Positions 17,654-26,547 of a stretch of DNA of 64,000 bases are shown piece by piece (the first letter of the stretch is position 1; every line of letters starts with the position of its first letter). Where the stretch lies: the NCBI GenBank assembly GCA_946414805.1, contig CAMKPZ010000003.1, positions 124,001 to 188,000 of the forward strand. The letters run 5' to 3'. The notes beneath the pieces were generated by a model. The model was not told the DNA's origin. It was given only the letters and a program-made list of their open reading frames with translations, and made no database searches. The stretch is from an uncultured Bacteroidales bacterium. GTDB taxonomy: Bacteria; Bacteroidota; Bacteroidia; Bacteroidales; Paludibacteraceae. Made by a program: the position numbers and the translations under genes.

Positions 17654-19417
17654 TTACTCGTCGGAGAAATGGACGAGTACATGGCGGTAGGAGTTGAAAA
17701 TCTTCGATTTGGAGACGAAGCCCAAATACCGCCGCTCTTCGTCCACCACCGGCAGGTTCCATGCGCCGGTGTCCTCGAAGGTCTCCATTACTTTCTCCAT
17801 CGGCATGTCAAACGGCAGAACAGCCGGCGGAGAGGTCATTAGCTGGGAGACCGTGAAACGTTTGTACAGGCGCGGCTGGAACATGATATTACGCACCTCG
17901 TCCAGCAGCAGGATTCCGCGAAGGCGGCCGTCGTTGTCGATCACAGGGAAGATATTCCGTTTGGAAGCCGAGATCACCTGCACCAACTGCCCCAAGGTCA
18001 TCTCCGGAAATACCGTCACAAAATCCGTCTCCAGCACCGAGTCCATCTTCAGTAGGGTCAGCACATTGCGGTCCTTGTTATGCGTGAGCAGTTCGCCTTT
18101 CTGAGCCAGACGCATTGCATACAGAGAGTGGGGCTCGAAGAGCATGATCGTCAGATAGGAGATCACCGACACGATCATCAGCGGCATGAAGAGGTGGTAA
18201 CCCCCCGTCAGTTCGGCAATGAGGAAGATGCCCGTCAGCGGCGCGTGCATCACACCCGACATCAGTCCCGCCATGCCCACCAGCGCAAAGTTCGCCTCCG
18301 GCACACTCAGACCCGACATATTCATAATACGCGCCGTGAGGAAACCCGTGATAGCCCCCATGAAGAGCGAAGGCGCGAAGATTCCTCCTACGCCGCCGGC
18401 TCCGTTGGTGGCTACCGAAGCCACGATCTTAAAGAGCAGGATAAACCCGAAATAGGTCAGCAGCAGCCATGCGCCGTTGCGTGCCGCCCATTCGTTATGC
18501 TCCAGCGGACTGTTCTCTATCGACGAGAGCGAGTCGCCGTTGATGAGCTGGCGGATCACATCATAACCCTCGCCGTACAGCGGAGGGAAGATAAAGATCA
18601 GGATACTGAGCGTCATGCCGCCTAACAGCAGCTTGAGCCACATGTTCTGAATACGGTGCTTGAACCACTGCTCCAGACGGTTCATGCCCCTCGTGAAATA
18701 GAGACTCACCAGCCCGCAGATAGCACCTAAGATCAGATACCAGGGGATCCGGCTGACGATGAAAGGCTCGATCTCACGGATCGGGAACATGGGCTCCGAT
18801 CCGGTGAGCAGATACGAGATAGCAGTGGCGGTCACCGACGAGATCAGCAGCGGTGCCACGGAGGTCATCGTCAGATCCATCATCAGCACCTCCAGCGTGA
18901 AGACCAGACCCGCTATCGGAGCCTTGAAGATTCCCCCGATAGCACCGGCGGCTCCGCAACCGATCATCAGCATCATCGTCTTCTGGTCCAGACGGAAAGC
19001 CTTGGCGAGGTTCGAACCGATCGCCGCACCCGTGAGCACGATAGGAGCCTCCGCTCCCACCGAACCGCCGAAACCGATCGTCAGACCCGAACCGACGATC
19101 GACGACCACATGTTATGAGGCTTGATAATCGATTTGCGCTGGGAGATCGCGTAGAGGATCTTGGTGATTCCGTGCGAGATGTCGTCCCGCACTATATATT
19201 TCACGAAACAAGCCGCCAACGTAATACCGATCATCGGCGTGACGAGGTACAGCCATGTGCGGTCATCGCCGATCAACTGCTCCTCAACCAGCCGTTGGAT
19301 AAGATGGATAAAGGTCTTGAGAATACCGGCTGCCGCAGCGGAGAACATACCTACGAAGAAGGACAGGAGGAGCACCAAGTGCTTCTCCGATATATGGCGT
19401 TCCCGCCATTCAATCAT
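17654..19417 (-). CDS. ClC-family chloride channel/transporter with CBS domains
   Basis: About 587 residues with roughly a dozen membrane segments followed by a pair of CBS domains (from about residue 440). ClC selectivity motifs are present: GFGGSVGAEAPIV (containing the gating Glu), GAAGAIGGIFKAPIAG and GGVGGIFAPSLFMGA. The CBS pair probably binds nucleotides and regulates transport. The ATG at 19417 (MIEWRERH) is preferred; an upstream GTG at 19441 lies inside a tandem repeat. The gene follows obgE and adk in the same direction. Channel versus Cl-/H+ exchanger cannot be decided. Confidence 0.9.
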   Translation of the reverse strand: MIEWRERHISEKHLVLLLSFFVGMFSAAAAGILKTFIHLIQRLVEEQLIGDDRTWLYLVTPMIGITLAACFVKYIVRDDISHGITKILYAISQRKSIIKPHNMWSSIVGSGLTIGFGGSVGAEAPIVLTGAAIGSNLAKAFRLDQKTMMLMIGCGAAGAIGGIFKAPIAGLVFTLEVLMMDLTMTSVAPLLISSVTATAISYLLTGSEPMFPIREIEPFIVSRIPWYLILGAICGLVSLYFTRGMNRLEQWFKHRIQNMWLKLLLGGMTLSILIFIFPPLYGEGYDVIRQLINGDSLSSIENSPLEHNEWAARNGAWLLLTYFGFILLFKIVASVATNGAGGVGGIFAPSLFMGAITGFLTARIMNMSGLSVPEANFALVGMAGLMSGVMHAPLTGIFLIAELTGGYHLFMPLMIVSVISYLTIMLFEPHSLYAMRLAQKGELLTHNKDRNVLTLLKMDSVLETDFVTVFPEMTLGQLVQVISASKRNIFPVIDNDGRLRGILLLDEVRNIMFQPRLYKRFTVSQLMTSPPAVLPFDMPMEKVMETFEDTGAWNLPVVDEERRYLGFVSKSKIFNSYRHVLVHFSDE

Positions 19418-19434
19418 CCTGTCGTAGAAAGTAG

Positions 19435-19483
19435 AATTCACAATTCACAATTCTCAATTCTCAATTCTCAATTCTCAATTATC
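19435..19483. repeat. 7-bp tandem repeat AATTC(A/T)C, seven units
   Basis: Two AATTCAC units, four AATTCTC units and one AATTATC unit run without gaps across the obgE stop codon and up to the ClC start region. A short copy is seen at about 32001-32014. Confidence 0.9.
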
Positions 19484-20662
19484 CCAGCCGATGCCTTTGT
19501 ACTTGTCCAGATCCCATTCTTCTTCCACCTCGTTGAGGTAAATAGTGTGTTCCTCCTCGTCGTCTGAAGGCTCAAGACTGAGTTCTGAAGGCTCCACCGC
19601 CGTGATATCAATCGGGGCATGGGAGATCTCGATGACCTGGTTCTGCTCTTTGTTCAGCTCCACCCACAGTGCATCTTTCAGCGCCTCTATTCCTTCGCCT
19701 GTCAACGACGAGACAGGCAGCACCTCGATACCGATCTGATTGCTGATAGCTGACAGCCGGGATCTGATATCCGGCAGTTCGTTCCCCTCCTCGTCCATGC
19801 GCGGCAGATCGGTCTTGCTGACCGCTAAGATGCGCGCCTTGGTGAGCAGCTCGGGGTTGTACTGCTCCAGCTCATGGAGGAGAATGTTATACTCCGCTGC
19901 TATATCTTTCGCCGTCGCCGGCACCATGAAGAGCAGCACGGCGTTCCGCTCTATATGCCGCAGGAACCGCAGACCGAGCCCCTTGCCTTCGGACGCTCCC
20001 TCGATAATACCGGGAATATCCGCCATGCAGAACGACCGTCCGTCGCGGTAGGAGACGATGCCTAATTGCGGCGTGAGGGTGGTGAAGGGGTAATCGGCTA
20101 TCTCGGGTTTGGCGGCGGAGACAACGCTCAACAGGGTCGATTTGCCGGCATTGGGAAAACCCACCAGACCGACATCTGCCAGCACTTTGAGCTGCATGAT
20201 CACGGTGCGTTCCTGCGCCGGTTCGCCCGGCTGGGCATAACGCGGTGCCTGGTTGGTTGCCGTGCGGAAATGCCAGTTGCCCAATCCGCCTCGTCCGCCT
20301 TTGAGCAGCACCACCCGCTCGTCATGTTCCTTCACCTCGCAGATGAACTCACCCGTCTCGCCGTCATAGACCACCGTTCCGCAAGGCACTTCGATGATCT
20401 TGTCTTCTCCGTCCTTGCCGAACGAACGGCTCTGACCGCCTTTGCCGCCGTCTGTGGCCATGATGTGCTTCTGGTATTTGAGATGCAACAGGGTCCACAG
20501 GTTGCGGTTGCCGTGCAGGATCACCGAGCCGCCTTTGCCTCCGTCGCCGCCGTCCGGACCGCCTTTGGGCAGATACTTGGCGCGGTGCAGGTGCATACAG
20601 CCCGCTCCGCCCTTACCGGAGCGGCAATAGATCTTTACATAATCGATGAAATTGGTAGCCAT
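19475..20662 (-). CDS. obgE: Obg GTPase
   Basis: A 395-residue essential GTPase involved in late 50S ribosome assembly and stress control. The glycine-rich Obg domain (RSGKGGAGCMHLHR, GPDGGDGGKGGS) is followed by G1 GFPNAGKST, G3 DIPGI and a G4 that reads SKTD rather than NKxD. An acidic C-terminal tail of about 60 residues ends in GIGWDN. The stop lies in a 7-bp tandem repeat. It is between adk and the ClC gene on one strand. Confidence 0.96.
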   Translation of the reverse strand: MATNFIDYVKIYCRSGKGGAGCMHLHRAKYLPKGGPDGGDGGKGGSVILHGNRNLWTLLHLKYQKHIMATDGGKGGQSRSFGKDGEDKIIEVPCGTVVYDGETGEFICEVKEHDERVVLLKGGRGGLGNWHFRTATNQAPRYAQPGEPAQERTVIMQLKVLADVGLVGFPNAGKSTLLSVVSAAKPEIADYPFTTLTPQLGIVSYRDGRSFCMADIPGIIEGASEGKGLGLRFLRHIERNAVLLFMVPATAKDIAAEYNILLHELEQYNPELLTKARILAVSKTDLPRMDEEGNELPDIRSRLSAISNQIGIEVLPVSSLTGEGIEALKDALWVELNKEQNQVIEISHAPIDITAVEPSELSLEPSDDEEEHTIYLNEVEEEWDLDKYKGIGWDN

Positions 20663-20666
20663 GACT

Positions 20667-20714
20667 CTTTAACGGCTTAACGGTTTGACATTTATTTTAA
20701 CACTTTAACGGCTT
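20667..20714. repeat. Direct repeat CTTTAACGGCTT between adk and obgE
   Basis: The 12-mer occurs at 20667-20678 and 20703-20714 with further TTAACG fragments around it. Related text lies before 31124. Confidence 0.75.
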
Positions 20715-20720
20715 GACACG

Positions 20721-21305
20721 TTAACGTTTCTCCTGGAGAAACCGGTCAACGATCCGCTCGATCTGCAGGAATACATCCTCGACGCCGTGATTGCCGTTGA
20801 CCGCCACGTAGTTGCCGTGGTGCAGGTAATAATGCGCGATCGGTTCGGTCTGGTTGTGATAGACCGCAATACGGTGGCGGATTGTGTTGAGGTTGTCGTC
20901 CGCGCGTCCGCTGACCTTGCCTCTCTCTATCAGGCGCTGGATCAGCAGCTGCTCATCCACAAGCAGGTCGATCATCACCGCCTCCTTGTTGTATTTGCGA
21001 AGCAACTCCGTCAGCGCTTCCGCTTGCGCCACCGTACGGGGATAACCGTCGAAGATCGTACCCTTGCAGTCCGCCGGCAGGGAGGCGATATAGTTCTCGA
21101 TCACGCCAAGCATGGTCTCGTCCGGCACCAGATTGCCTTTGGAGATCAGACCGTCGATCTGCTTGCCGAGTTCGCTGCCTTTGGCTATCTCTGCGCGCAG
21201 CACTTCGCCCGTAGAGAGGTGCTGCAGACCGTATTGCTTGACAATGAGTTCCGATTGGGTGCCTTTGCCGCTTCCCGGCGCACCGCATAAAATAATATTC
21301 AGCAT
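20721..21305 (-). CDS. adk: Adenylate kinase
   Basis: Interconverts AMP, ADP and ATP. From the ATG at 21305 the protein is 194 residues. The P-loop GAPGSGKGTQ and the DGYPRTVAQAEAL segment are clear, and the LID region is short and lacks zinc cysteines, as in other Bacteroidales. The upstream extension to 21341 comes from a repeat related to TTGTACTT and is rejected as coding. Confidence 0.96.
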   Translation of the reverse strand: MLNIILCGAPGSGKGTQSELIVKQYGLQHLSTGEVLRAEIAKGSELGKQIDGLISKGNLVPDETMLGVIENYIASLPADCKGTIFDGYPRTVAQAEALTELLRKYNKEAVMIDLLVDEQLLIQRLIERGKVSGRADDNLNTIRHRIAVYHNQTEPIAHYYLHHGNYVAVNGNHGVEDVFLQIERIVDRFLQEKR

Positions 21306-21342
21306 AATGTAAAGTACAAAGGGACAAAGTACAATGTACAAA
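21306..21342. repeat. Repeat related to AAGTACA upstream of adk
   Basis: Units AAGTACA, AAGGGACA, AAGTACA and ATGTACA. The same unit family forms the signal-peptide coding part of the metallophosphatase gene at about 12831-12862. Confidence 0.7.
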
Positions 21343-21368
21343 CTCCCGAATTTAAATAAACAGACAAA

Positions 21369-21398
21369 ACGAGTTGCCCGTTTTGCAGGGCAACTCGT
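21369..21398 (-). terminator. Terminator after the HU gene
   Basis: ACGAGTTGCCC (21369-21379) pairs perfectly with GGGCAACTCGT (21388-21398). The following minus-strand tract TTTGTCTG is only moderately T-rich. Confidence 0.7.
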
Positions 21399-21419
21399 TC
21401 ATGAAGCTATATTGCCTGA

Positions 21420-21683
21420 TTAGAAAGCAAACTTAGCGCCGATTTTAGCCTTAACGACCTTCTTAGCCGGTACGCTAACAACCTCACCGGTACGCGGATT
21501 CTTAGCCTGACGAGCCGGACGGGTAGCCGGAGCGAGGGTCAGATAACCAACGAGCTGTACGCTCTCACCTTTCTTTACTGCCTCAACAGCTGCCTCGAGG
21601 GCTGCGTCGAGAACCTTAGCTGCCTCAGCCTTGCTCACTTGAGCCTTGGCTGCTACTGCTTCTACAAGTGCAGATTTGTTCAT
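21420..21683 (-). CDS. HU-family DNA-binding protein
   Basis: An 87-residue basic protein with the HU/IHF fold: N-terminal helices (KSALVEAVAAKAQVSKAEA), then the beta-arm with ARQAKNPRTGEVVSVPAKK. It bends and compacts DNA. The ATG at 21683 is the standard start. It has its own promoter (21748-21777) and terminator, so it is monocistronic. Many sites in this window, such as phased repeats, are of the type HU or IHF might help shape, but that is inference. Confidence 0.92.
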   Translation of the reverse strand: MNKSALVEAVAAKAQVSKAEAAKVLDAALEAAVEAVKKGESVQLVGYLTLAPATRPARQAKNPRTGEVVSVPAKKVVKAKIGAKFAF

Positions 21684-21747
21684 AACTTTTTGTTTTTTAA
21701 TGTTATTAATAAAGTGAACTGTTTGTGTCTGTACCAAAATACGCTTG

Positions 21748-21777
21748 CAAAATTACTAAAAATTCTTTACATACCAA
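21748..21777 (-). promoter_or_regulatory. HU gene promoter
   Basis: -33 TTGGTATG and -7 TAATTTTGCA (21755-21748) on the minus strand, with a 16-bp spacer. Confidence 0.7.
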
Positions 21778-21832
21778 ATAATTTTACAAAAAAAATGCAT
21801 TTTTAAGCGAAAAAAGTGTTTTTTCCTTGAAT

Positions 21833-21867
21833 TTGCATGCTTTTTGCAGTATTTTTTTGTACTTTTG
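21833..21867 (+). promoter_or_regulatory. Rhomboid gene promoter
   Basis: TTGCATGC (21833-21840) and -7 TACTTTTGCAG (21860-21867 for the box). The spacer is longer than usual (21 bp). The start codon follows the -7 box by only nine bases. Confidence 0.65.
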
Positions 21868-21876
21868 CAGTCGCTT

Positions 21877-22644
21877 ATGAGAAATTTACCTATTGTAACG
21901 CGTTATCTGCTGATGGCGAACGTGTTTGTTTATCTGCTGGCCGTGGTGTTGGAGCGGTACGGCATTGATCTGAATGCGGTCGGAGGATTGCATTATGTTT
22001 CGGCGGGTTCGTTCCGTTTCTGGCAGCCGGTGACTTATATGTTCCTGCATGCGAACTTCAGCCACTTGTTTTTTAATATGTTTGCGGTGTGGATGTTCGC
22101 TCCCCTGATCGAGCGGGAATGGGGTGCCCGCCGGTTCACGCTGTATTATCTGATATGCGGTCTGGGCGCCGCTCTGGTGCAGGAACTGGTCTGGACGGCG
22201 ATGATCGCCAATCTGGCTTCGTCGTATGACGCCGTTTCCGTAGCACATTACGCCTATATGCTGAACACAATCGGTGCTTCCGGTGCCGTCTTTGGTATCC
22301 TGTTCGCTTTCGGATGGCTTTACCCGAACGTACCCATGTTCTTCCTCTTTATCCCGATCTCCATACGTGCGCGTACGTTCGTTATTATCTATGCCGCGCT
22401 CGAACTCCTGGAGGGAATCCAGTCCGTGACAGGTCACAGCATAGACAATGTGGCGCATTTCGCCCATTTGGGAGGCATGCTCTTCGGATGGCTGGCGATC
22501 CTGTACTGGCGCAAACGGGAATGGGGCGAGTCGGTCTTCACGCAGTGGTGGAGAAAACTGAAAAACCGCTTCAGTGGTCCTGAGCGGCTGGATAGTTCGC
22601 AAGGCAAGGATTTCGACAACTATCATTACCACAAGCGCGTGTGA
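21877..22644 (+). CDS. Rhomboid-family intramembrane serine protease
   Basis: About 255 residues with six or so membrane helices. The catalytic serine is in GASGAVFG and the catalytic histidine in HFAHLGGMLFG; the loop WQPVTYMFLHANFSHLFFNM is also typical. It cleaves membrane helices; substrates are unknown. The ATG at 21877 is chosen because the promoter -7 box ends at 21867, leaving almost no leader. It converges on the EEP-family gene. Confidence 0.93.
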   Translation: MRNLPIVTRYLLMANVFVYLLAVVLERYGIDLNAVGGLHYVSAGSFRFWQPVTYMFLHANFSHLFFNMFAVWMFAPLIEREWGARRFTLYYLICGLGAALVQELVWTAMIANLASSYDAVSVAHYAYMLNTIGASGAVFGILFAFGWLYPNVPMFFLFIPISIRARTFVIIYAALELLEGIQSVTGHSIDNVAHFAHLGGMLFGWLAILYWRKREWGESVFTQWWRKLKNRFSGPERLDSSQGKDFDNYHYHKRV

Positions 22645-22663
22645 GCCGTCCGCAGCGGGCGGC
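22645..22663. terminator. Weak hairpin between convergent genes
   Basis: GCCGTCC (22645-22651) pairs with GGGCGGC (22657-22663) with one G-T pair. No T run follows on either strand, so termination is uncertain. Confidence 0.35.
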
Positions 22664-22665
22664 GT

Positions 22666-23544
22666 TTACCACACGAGGGTAGCAACAACCGGCCGGTGAT
22701 CCGAACCGGTTGTTTCCGGCGTCTCGCAGGCCGCAGGCACCAGCTCCGGCGAAGAGAGGATATAGTCAATACGGATGCCTACGCCGCGTTTGGTGCACGT
22801 GGCGCCCCATCGGAACCAACTCGTCTCCAGCCATGCGTCGTGTAGGCCGCGGCTGAGGTGACGGTAAGCGAAACTGAGGGGGATGGCGTTGAAATCACCC
22901 GCCACGATCACGGGATAAGGACTCCCGTCAATCATCGTCCGCACCTCGCGTGCCTGCTGGTTACGCAACGGCGTGGTGCGCTCCCATTTCGCCCGCAGAT
23001 GGTTCATGTCATCCAAATCCTCCGGCGTGAACCGGTAGGACTCCAGATGGTTGTTGAAGAGCCGGATAGTGTCCCCGCCGATCACTATATCGCATTGGTT
23101 GGAGAGGTTGCCGTGCGACTCGTAGCGGATGCTCTGTTTGTTGATCAGCGGATACCGGGACCAGACCATGGTGCCGTACTGGTGGCGGCGGTTATACACC
23201 GAGAAATCGATATATGAATAGGGGTACTTGGCGCCCAGGGTCTTTTTGACCTCCGGCAGGGTGAGGTATTTCGGATCCTTATAGACATCTACCTCCTGCA
23301 GGCAGATGATATCCGCGTCTTGCTCTGACAGGTACTGCAGCACAAGGTTCTTGTCGGGTTTGGCGAACCCTCCCATCCGCATGGTGTTCCAGGTGAGCAC
23401 TTTCAGCCGGTGGCTTGTCTTCGCCAGCTGCTTTTCGTCCGGCGCGGAACGATGACTCACCATCGGCCATAGACCCGCGGCAATCGCTGCCGGCAGCGCC
23501 AATAAGAGGATATACCGGAAAATATGCGGACGGTTTCTCTTCAT
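22666..23544 (-). CDS. Endonuclease/exonuclease/phosphatase family protein
   Basis: A 292-residue EEP-fold hydrolase behind one N-terminal membrane segment (YILLLALPAAIAAGLW), so the catalytic domain probably faces the periplasm. Metal and catalytic motifs: LTWNTMRMGG, CLQEVD, FNNHLES, VAGDFNAIP and GSDHRPVVATL. The substrate could be nucleic acid, sphingolipid or an inositol phosphate. Its ATG shares a base with the porX stop (TAATG), so it is co-translated with porX. Confidence 0.88.
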   Translation of the reverse strand: MKRNRPHIFRYILLLALPAAIAAGLWPMVSHRSAPDEKQLAKTSHRLKVLTWNTMRMGGFAKPDKNLVLQYLSEQDADIICLQEVDVYKDPKYLTLPEVKKTLGAKYPYSYIDFSVYNRRHQYGTMVWSRYPLINKQSIRYESHGNLSNQCDIVIGGDTIRLFNNHLESYRFTPEDLDDMNHLRAKWERTTPLRNQQAREVRTMIDGSPYPVIVAGDFNAIPLSFAYRHLSRGLHDAWLETSWFRWGATCTKRGVGIRIDYILSSPELVPAACETPETTGSDHRPVVATLVW

Positions 23545-25112
23545 TATCTCTTAGGCGTAAGGGTCACCAGCGGAATGATCATTTCTTCGAGCGATATACC
23601 GCCGTGCTGGAAGGTGTTGCGGTAATACTGGGCATAGTAATTGAACTGGTTCGGATAGGCGAAGAAATCGCTGCCGGTGCAGAACGCATACGAACTGCTC
23701 ACGTTCGGGCACGGCAACCCTGCTTTCCTGGGCTGCTCGATCGTCATTACGTTCTTCGAACTGCAGTTGAGCGCCTTGCCTACCTTGTACCGGATATTCG
23801 TGTTGGTGTTCTTGTCGGCGATGATCTGTACGGCGTTCTTGACGCGCGTGGTACCATGATCGGTAGTGAGAACGAGGGTGAAACCCAACTCGGCGGCACG
23901 CCGCAGGAGATCATACGTGGGCGAATGACGGAACCAACTGAGTGTCAGGCTCCTGTACGCCGCTTCGTCGTTCGCCAGCTCACGCATCATTTTGCTCTCC
24001 GTACGCGAATGGGAGAGCATGTCAATGAAATTGAGCACCACGATCGTCAGAGGCGCTTGCACTCCCCGGAGCTGGTGAACGACCCGTTCGCAAAAATCGG
24101 ATTCGTTGATCTTCCAGTACTGGAACGTCTCGCGTCTCCGGTAACGGTCCAGAAGGGTCTGAACCAGTTCTTTCTCGTACTGGTTCTTGCTCTCCTCGTC
24201 GCCTTCTTCCACCCAGTATTGCGGGTACATCTCTTGGATCTGCAGGGGCAGAAGGCCCGAGAAGATCGCATTGCGGGCATACTGCGTAGCCGTAGGCAGG
24301 ATAGAGGTGTATTGCTCTTCGGCCTGCACGGAATAGAGGTCGCTCAGCAGCGGCTGGATCGTCTTCCACTGGTCGTAACGGAAATTGTCGATCACGCACA
24401 GCAGCACTTTTTCTCCTTTGTCCAGAAGAGGGAACACGCTGTGTTTGAATACGTTATGTGACATCACCGCGTTCGAGGAAAGCAGACTCTCGTAGTTCTT
24501 CGCTACCCATTTGCCGAATGCGGCGTTGGCTTCTGTCCGTTGGTCGGCGATCAGGCTGCGCATGCCGGAGTGAACACCTTGTTCCGACTCCAGTCCGGAG
24601 AGCTCGATATCCCATTTGCTGAGTGCGCGTTCAACGGCTTTCCATTCTTCCAGCGTACTGGCGGTGTTGATCAGATAGGAAATGTCGCTCCACTCCTGGC
24701 GGTAGGTCTGTTGCACCTGCTCGGTCACGATCTTGTGCTGGTGGATATGTTTCTTGAGACAAAGGAGAATCTGGCTGGGGTTGACGGGTTTGATCAGATA
24801 ATCGGCTATCTTCTCGCCGATCGCTTGTTCCATGATGTGTTCCTCTTCGCTCTTGGTGATCATCACCACGGGGATCTCCGGGTGCAGGCGCTTGATCTCC
24901 TGCAGGATCTCCAGACCCGTCATGCCGGGCATGTTCTCGTCCAGAAAAACAATGTCCGGCAACTCCTGGTCAGAGCCTCCTCCGCGTCCGAAACGGTCCA
25001 AGGCGTCTTCTCCGTTACTGGCGGTGAGCACCTCGTAACCCTTGCCTTGCAGATAAATGATGTACGGCTGCAACAAGTCTATCTCGTCGTCAACCCATAA
25101 AATTCGGTTCAT
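23544..25112 (-). CDS. porX: PorX, response regulator/PglZ-domain regulator of type IX secretion
   Basis: A 522-residue two-part protein. Residues 1-125 are a receiver domain (ILWVDDEIDL, phospho-acceptor Asp about residue 58 in IVFLDENMPG, Lys in YLIKPVNP). The rest is an alkaline-phosphatase-superfamily PglZ domain with VLLCVIDNFRYDQWK and LTTDHGTTRVKN. In Porphyromonas and Flavobacterium PorX regulates T9SS with PorY. A GRGGGSDQELP insertion interrupts the receiver near residue 42. The gene has its own promoter at 25130-25160. T9SS-type tails at 41458 and 61191 fit. Confidence 0.92.
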   Translation of the reverse strand: MNRILWVDDEIDLLQPYIIYLQGKGYEVLTASNGEDALDRFGRGGGSDQELPDIVFLDENMPGMTGLEILQEIKRLHPEIPVVMITKSEEEHIMEQAIGEKIADYLIKPVNPSQILLCLKKHIHQHKIVTEQVQQTYRQEWSDISYLINTASTLEEWKAVERALSKWDIELSGLESEQGVHSGMRSLIADQRTEANAAFGKWVAKNYESLLSSNAVMSHNVFKHSVFPLLDKGEKVLLCVIDNFRYDQWKTIQPLLSDLYSVQAEEQYTSILPTATQYARNAIFSGLLPLQIQEMYPQYWVEEGDEESKNQYEKELVQTLLDRYRRRETFQYWKINESDFCERVVHQLRGVQAPLTIVVLNFIDMLSHSRTESKMMRELANDEAAYRSLTLSWFRHSPTYDLLRRAAELGFTLVLTTDHGTTRVKNAVQIIADKNTNTNIRYKVGKALNCSSKNVMTIEQPRKAGLPCPNVSSSYAFCTGSDFFAYPNQFNYYAQYYRNTFQHGGISLEEMIIPLVTLTPKR

Positions 25113-25129
25113 AAAATACTATTTGCGTG

Positions 25130-25160
25130 CAAAAATACTGCTTTTTTTTGATATAAACAA
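25130..25160 (-). promoter_or_regulatory. porX promoter
   Basis: Minus-strand -33 TTGTTTATATC, 17-bp A-rich spacer, -7 TATTTTTGCA (25137-25130). It is divergent from the HD-gene promoter. Confidence 0.75.
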
Positions 25161-25187
25161 AATTTGTGCCGTTTTTTAGGAATAAAT

Positions 25188-25218
25188 TTGCACATGTCAA
25201 TAATTTGTAGTATCTTTG
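25188..25218 (+). promoter_or_regulatory. Promoter of the HD-lpxD-lpxC-lpxA region
   Basis: -33 TTGCACATGTC (from 25188), 17-bp spacer, -7 TATCTTTGCA (25211-25218). Transcription would begin near 25223. Confidence 0.8.
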
Positions 25219-25231
25219 CAGGCTGAATAGT

Positions 25232-25262
25232 ATGCACGCGCGCCATGCGCGTTTCCGTGCAT
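25232..25262 (+). promoter_or_regulatory. Strong hairpin in the leader of the HD gene
   Basis: Outer stem ATGCACG (25232-25238) with CGTGCAT (25256-25262); inner stem CGCGC (25239-25243) with GCGCG (25247-25251), loop CAT, and a TTTC bulge on the 3' side. Twelve pairs in all, ending about 20 bases before the ATG at 25282. No T tract follows, so it is more likely a translation or RNA-stability element than a terminator. Confidence 0.65.
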
Positions 25263-25281
25263 GTATATATATGGTATAGTT

Positions 25282-26535
25282 ATGGCGAATAAACGAAAGA
25301 TCATCAACGACCCTGTTTTCGGGTTTATATCCATTCCGAACGAACTGGTGTTCGATGTTCTGCAGCACCCGTACGTGCAGCGTTTGAACCGTATTCGGCA
25401 GCTGGGTTTGTCCTATTTGGTATACCCGGGGGCAATGCACAGCCGCTTCGGGCACTCGTTGGGCGCAATGCACCTCATGCACGAGGCGATTCAGGCGCTG
25501 CGGCTGAAGGGGGTAGTGATCACGGAGGACGAAGAGACCGCGGCGATGATAGCGATCCTGCTACACGATATAGGGCACGGACCGTTCTCCCATGTGCTGG
25601 AGCACACCCTGGTGGACGGGGTGACCCACGAAGAGATATCGCTGCTGATGATGGAGCGGATCAACCAGGATCTGGGGGGGCGGCTGGAGACGGCGATAGC
25701 TATCTTCACGAACCGGTATCCGAAGCATTTCCTGCACCAGTTGATTTCCAGCCAGTTGGATGTCGACCGGATGGATTATCTGTGCCGCGATTCTTTCTTC
25801 ACGGGGGTGCAGGAAGGCCGTGTGGCGAGTGAGCGTCTGCTGAAGATGCTCGACGTGCGGAACGACCGGCTCGTGGTACAGGTCAAGGGGATCTATTCGG
25901 TGGAGAAATTCCTCGTAGCACGCAGGCTCATGTACTGGCAGGTCTATCTGCACAAGACTTCCGTGGCGGCGGAGCAGCAGCTGATACGGATTCTCAGCAG
26001 GGCGAAAGAGTTAGCCCGTACGGGGCATGAGTTGTTCTGTTCGCCGGCATTGCATTATTTCCTGTACCGGCAGATCAGTTTTAATATGTTCAGCCCGGAT
26101 AGCGAGGCGCTGGACCGGTACGCCCTGCTGGACGACACCGATGTGCTTTCGGCTGTCAAGGCATGGATCAGCGGGGAGGACAAGGTGCTCTCCGCTCTCA
26201 GCCGTTCCTTCGTCAACCGCCGTCTCTTCCGGGGTGAACTGCTGGAAGCGCCGCTGACGGAAGAGCAGAAGGCGGAACTCAACCGCGAATACGCGAAGGC
26301 GCTGGGAATCAGCGAACATGAGGCGCAGTACTGCTGGTCGGAACATGTCTCCACCAGCAACACCTATAGCGAGAAAGCCGACACCATCGACATCCTCTAT
26401 TCGGACGGAACGGTGCGTGATATATCGGAGGCAAGCGAGATTCTGGATCTGCAGGCGCTGACCCGCAAACCCACCAAGCGCTACTTGTTCAAGTATCGCC
26501 TTGACCCAATGGAAAATAAGAAAATGTCTAAATAA
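25282..26535 (+). CDS. HD-domain phosphohydrolase (dNTPase-like)
   Basis: About 417 residues. The metal-binding H...HD...D set is visible in HSRFGHSLGAMH, LLHDIGHGPFSH and SSQLDVDRMDYL. It resembles the SAMHD1/dGTPase branch of HD proteins, so it may hydrolyse dNTPs, but the substrate is unproven. The ATG at 25282 (MANKRKIINDP) fits homologues. The last seven residues (ENKKMSK) are encoded by a perfect 16-bp tandem repeat that continues to the lpxD start. The position between porX and lpxD is typical of Bacteroidales. Confidence 0.88.
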   Translation: MANKRKIINDPVFGFISIPNELVFDVLQHPYVQRLNRIRQLGLSYLVYPGAMHSRFGHSLGAMHLMHEAIQALRLKGVVITEDEETAAMIAILLHDIGHGPFSHVLEHTLVDGVTHEEISLLMMERINQDLGGRLETAIAIFTNRYPKHFLHQLISSQLDVDRMDYLCRDSFFTGVQEGRVASERLLKMLDVRNDRLVVQVKGIYSVEKFLVARRLMYWQVYLHKTSVAAEQQLIRILSRAKELARTGHELFCSPALHYFLYRQISFNMFSPDSEALDRYALLDDTDVLSAVKAWISGEDKVLSALSRSFVNRRLFRGELLEAPLTEEQKAELNREYAKALGISEHEAQYCWSEHVSTSNTYSEKADTIDILYSDGTVRDISEASEILDLQALTRKPTKRYLFKYRLDPMENKKMSK

Positions 26536-26545
26536 GAAAATGTCT
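26514..26545. repeat. Perfect 16-bp tandem repeat, two copies
   Basis: AAATAAGAAAATGTCT at 26514-26529 and 26530-26545. It covers the C-terminal codons and stop of the HD gene and reaches the lpxD start at 26548. Confidence 0.9.
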
Positions 26546-26547
26546 AA

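Noticed and set aside
23415..24461. 348-codon open frame on the plus strand opposite porX and the EEP gene
   Set aside because: PorX and EEP motifs are unmistakable on the minus strand; the plus-strand frame spans two genes and has no recognisable feature.
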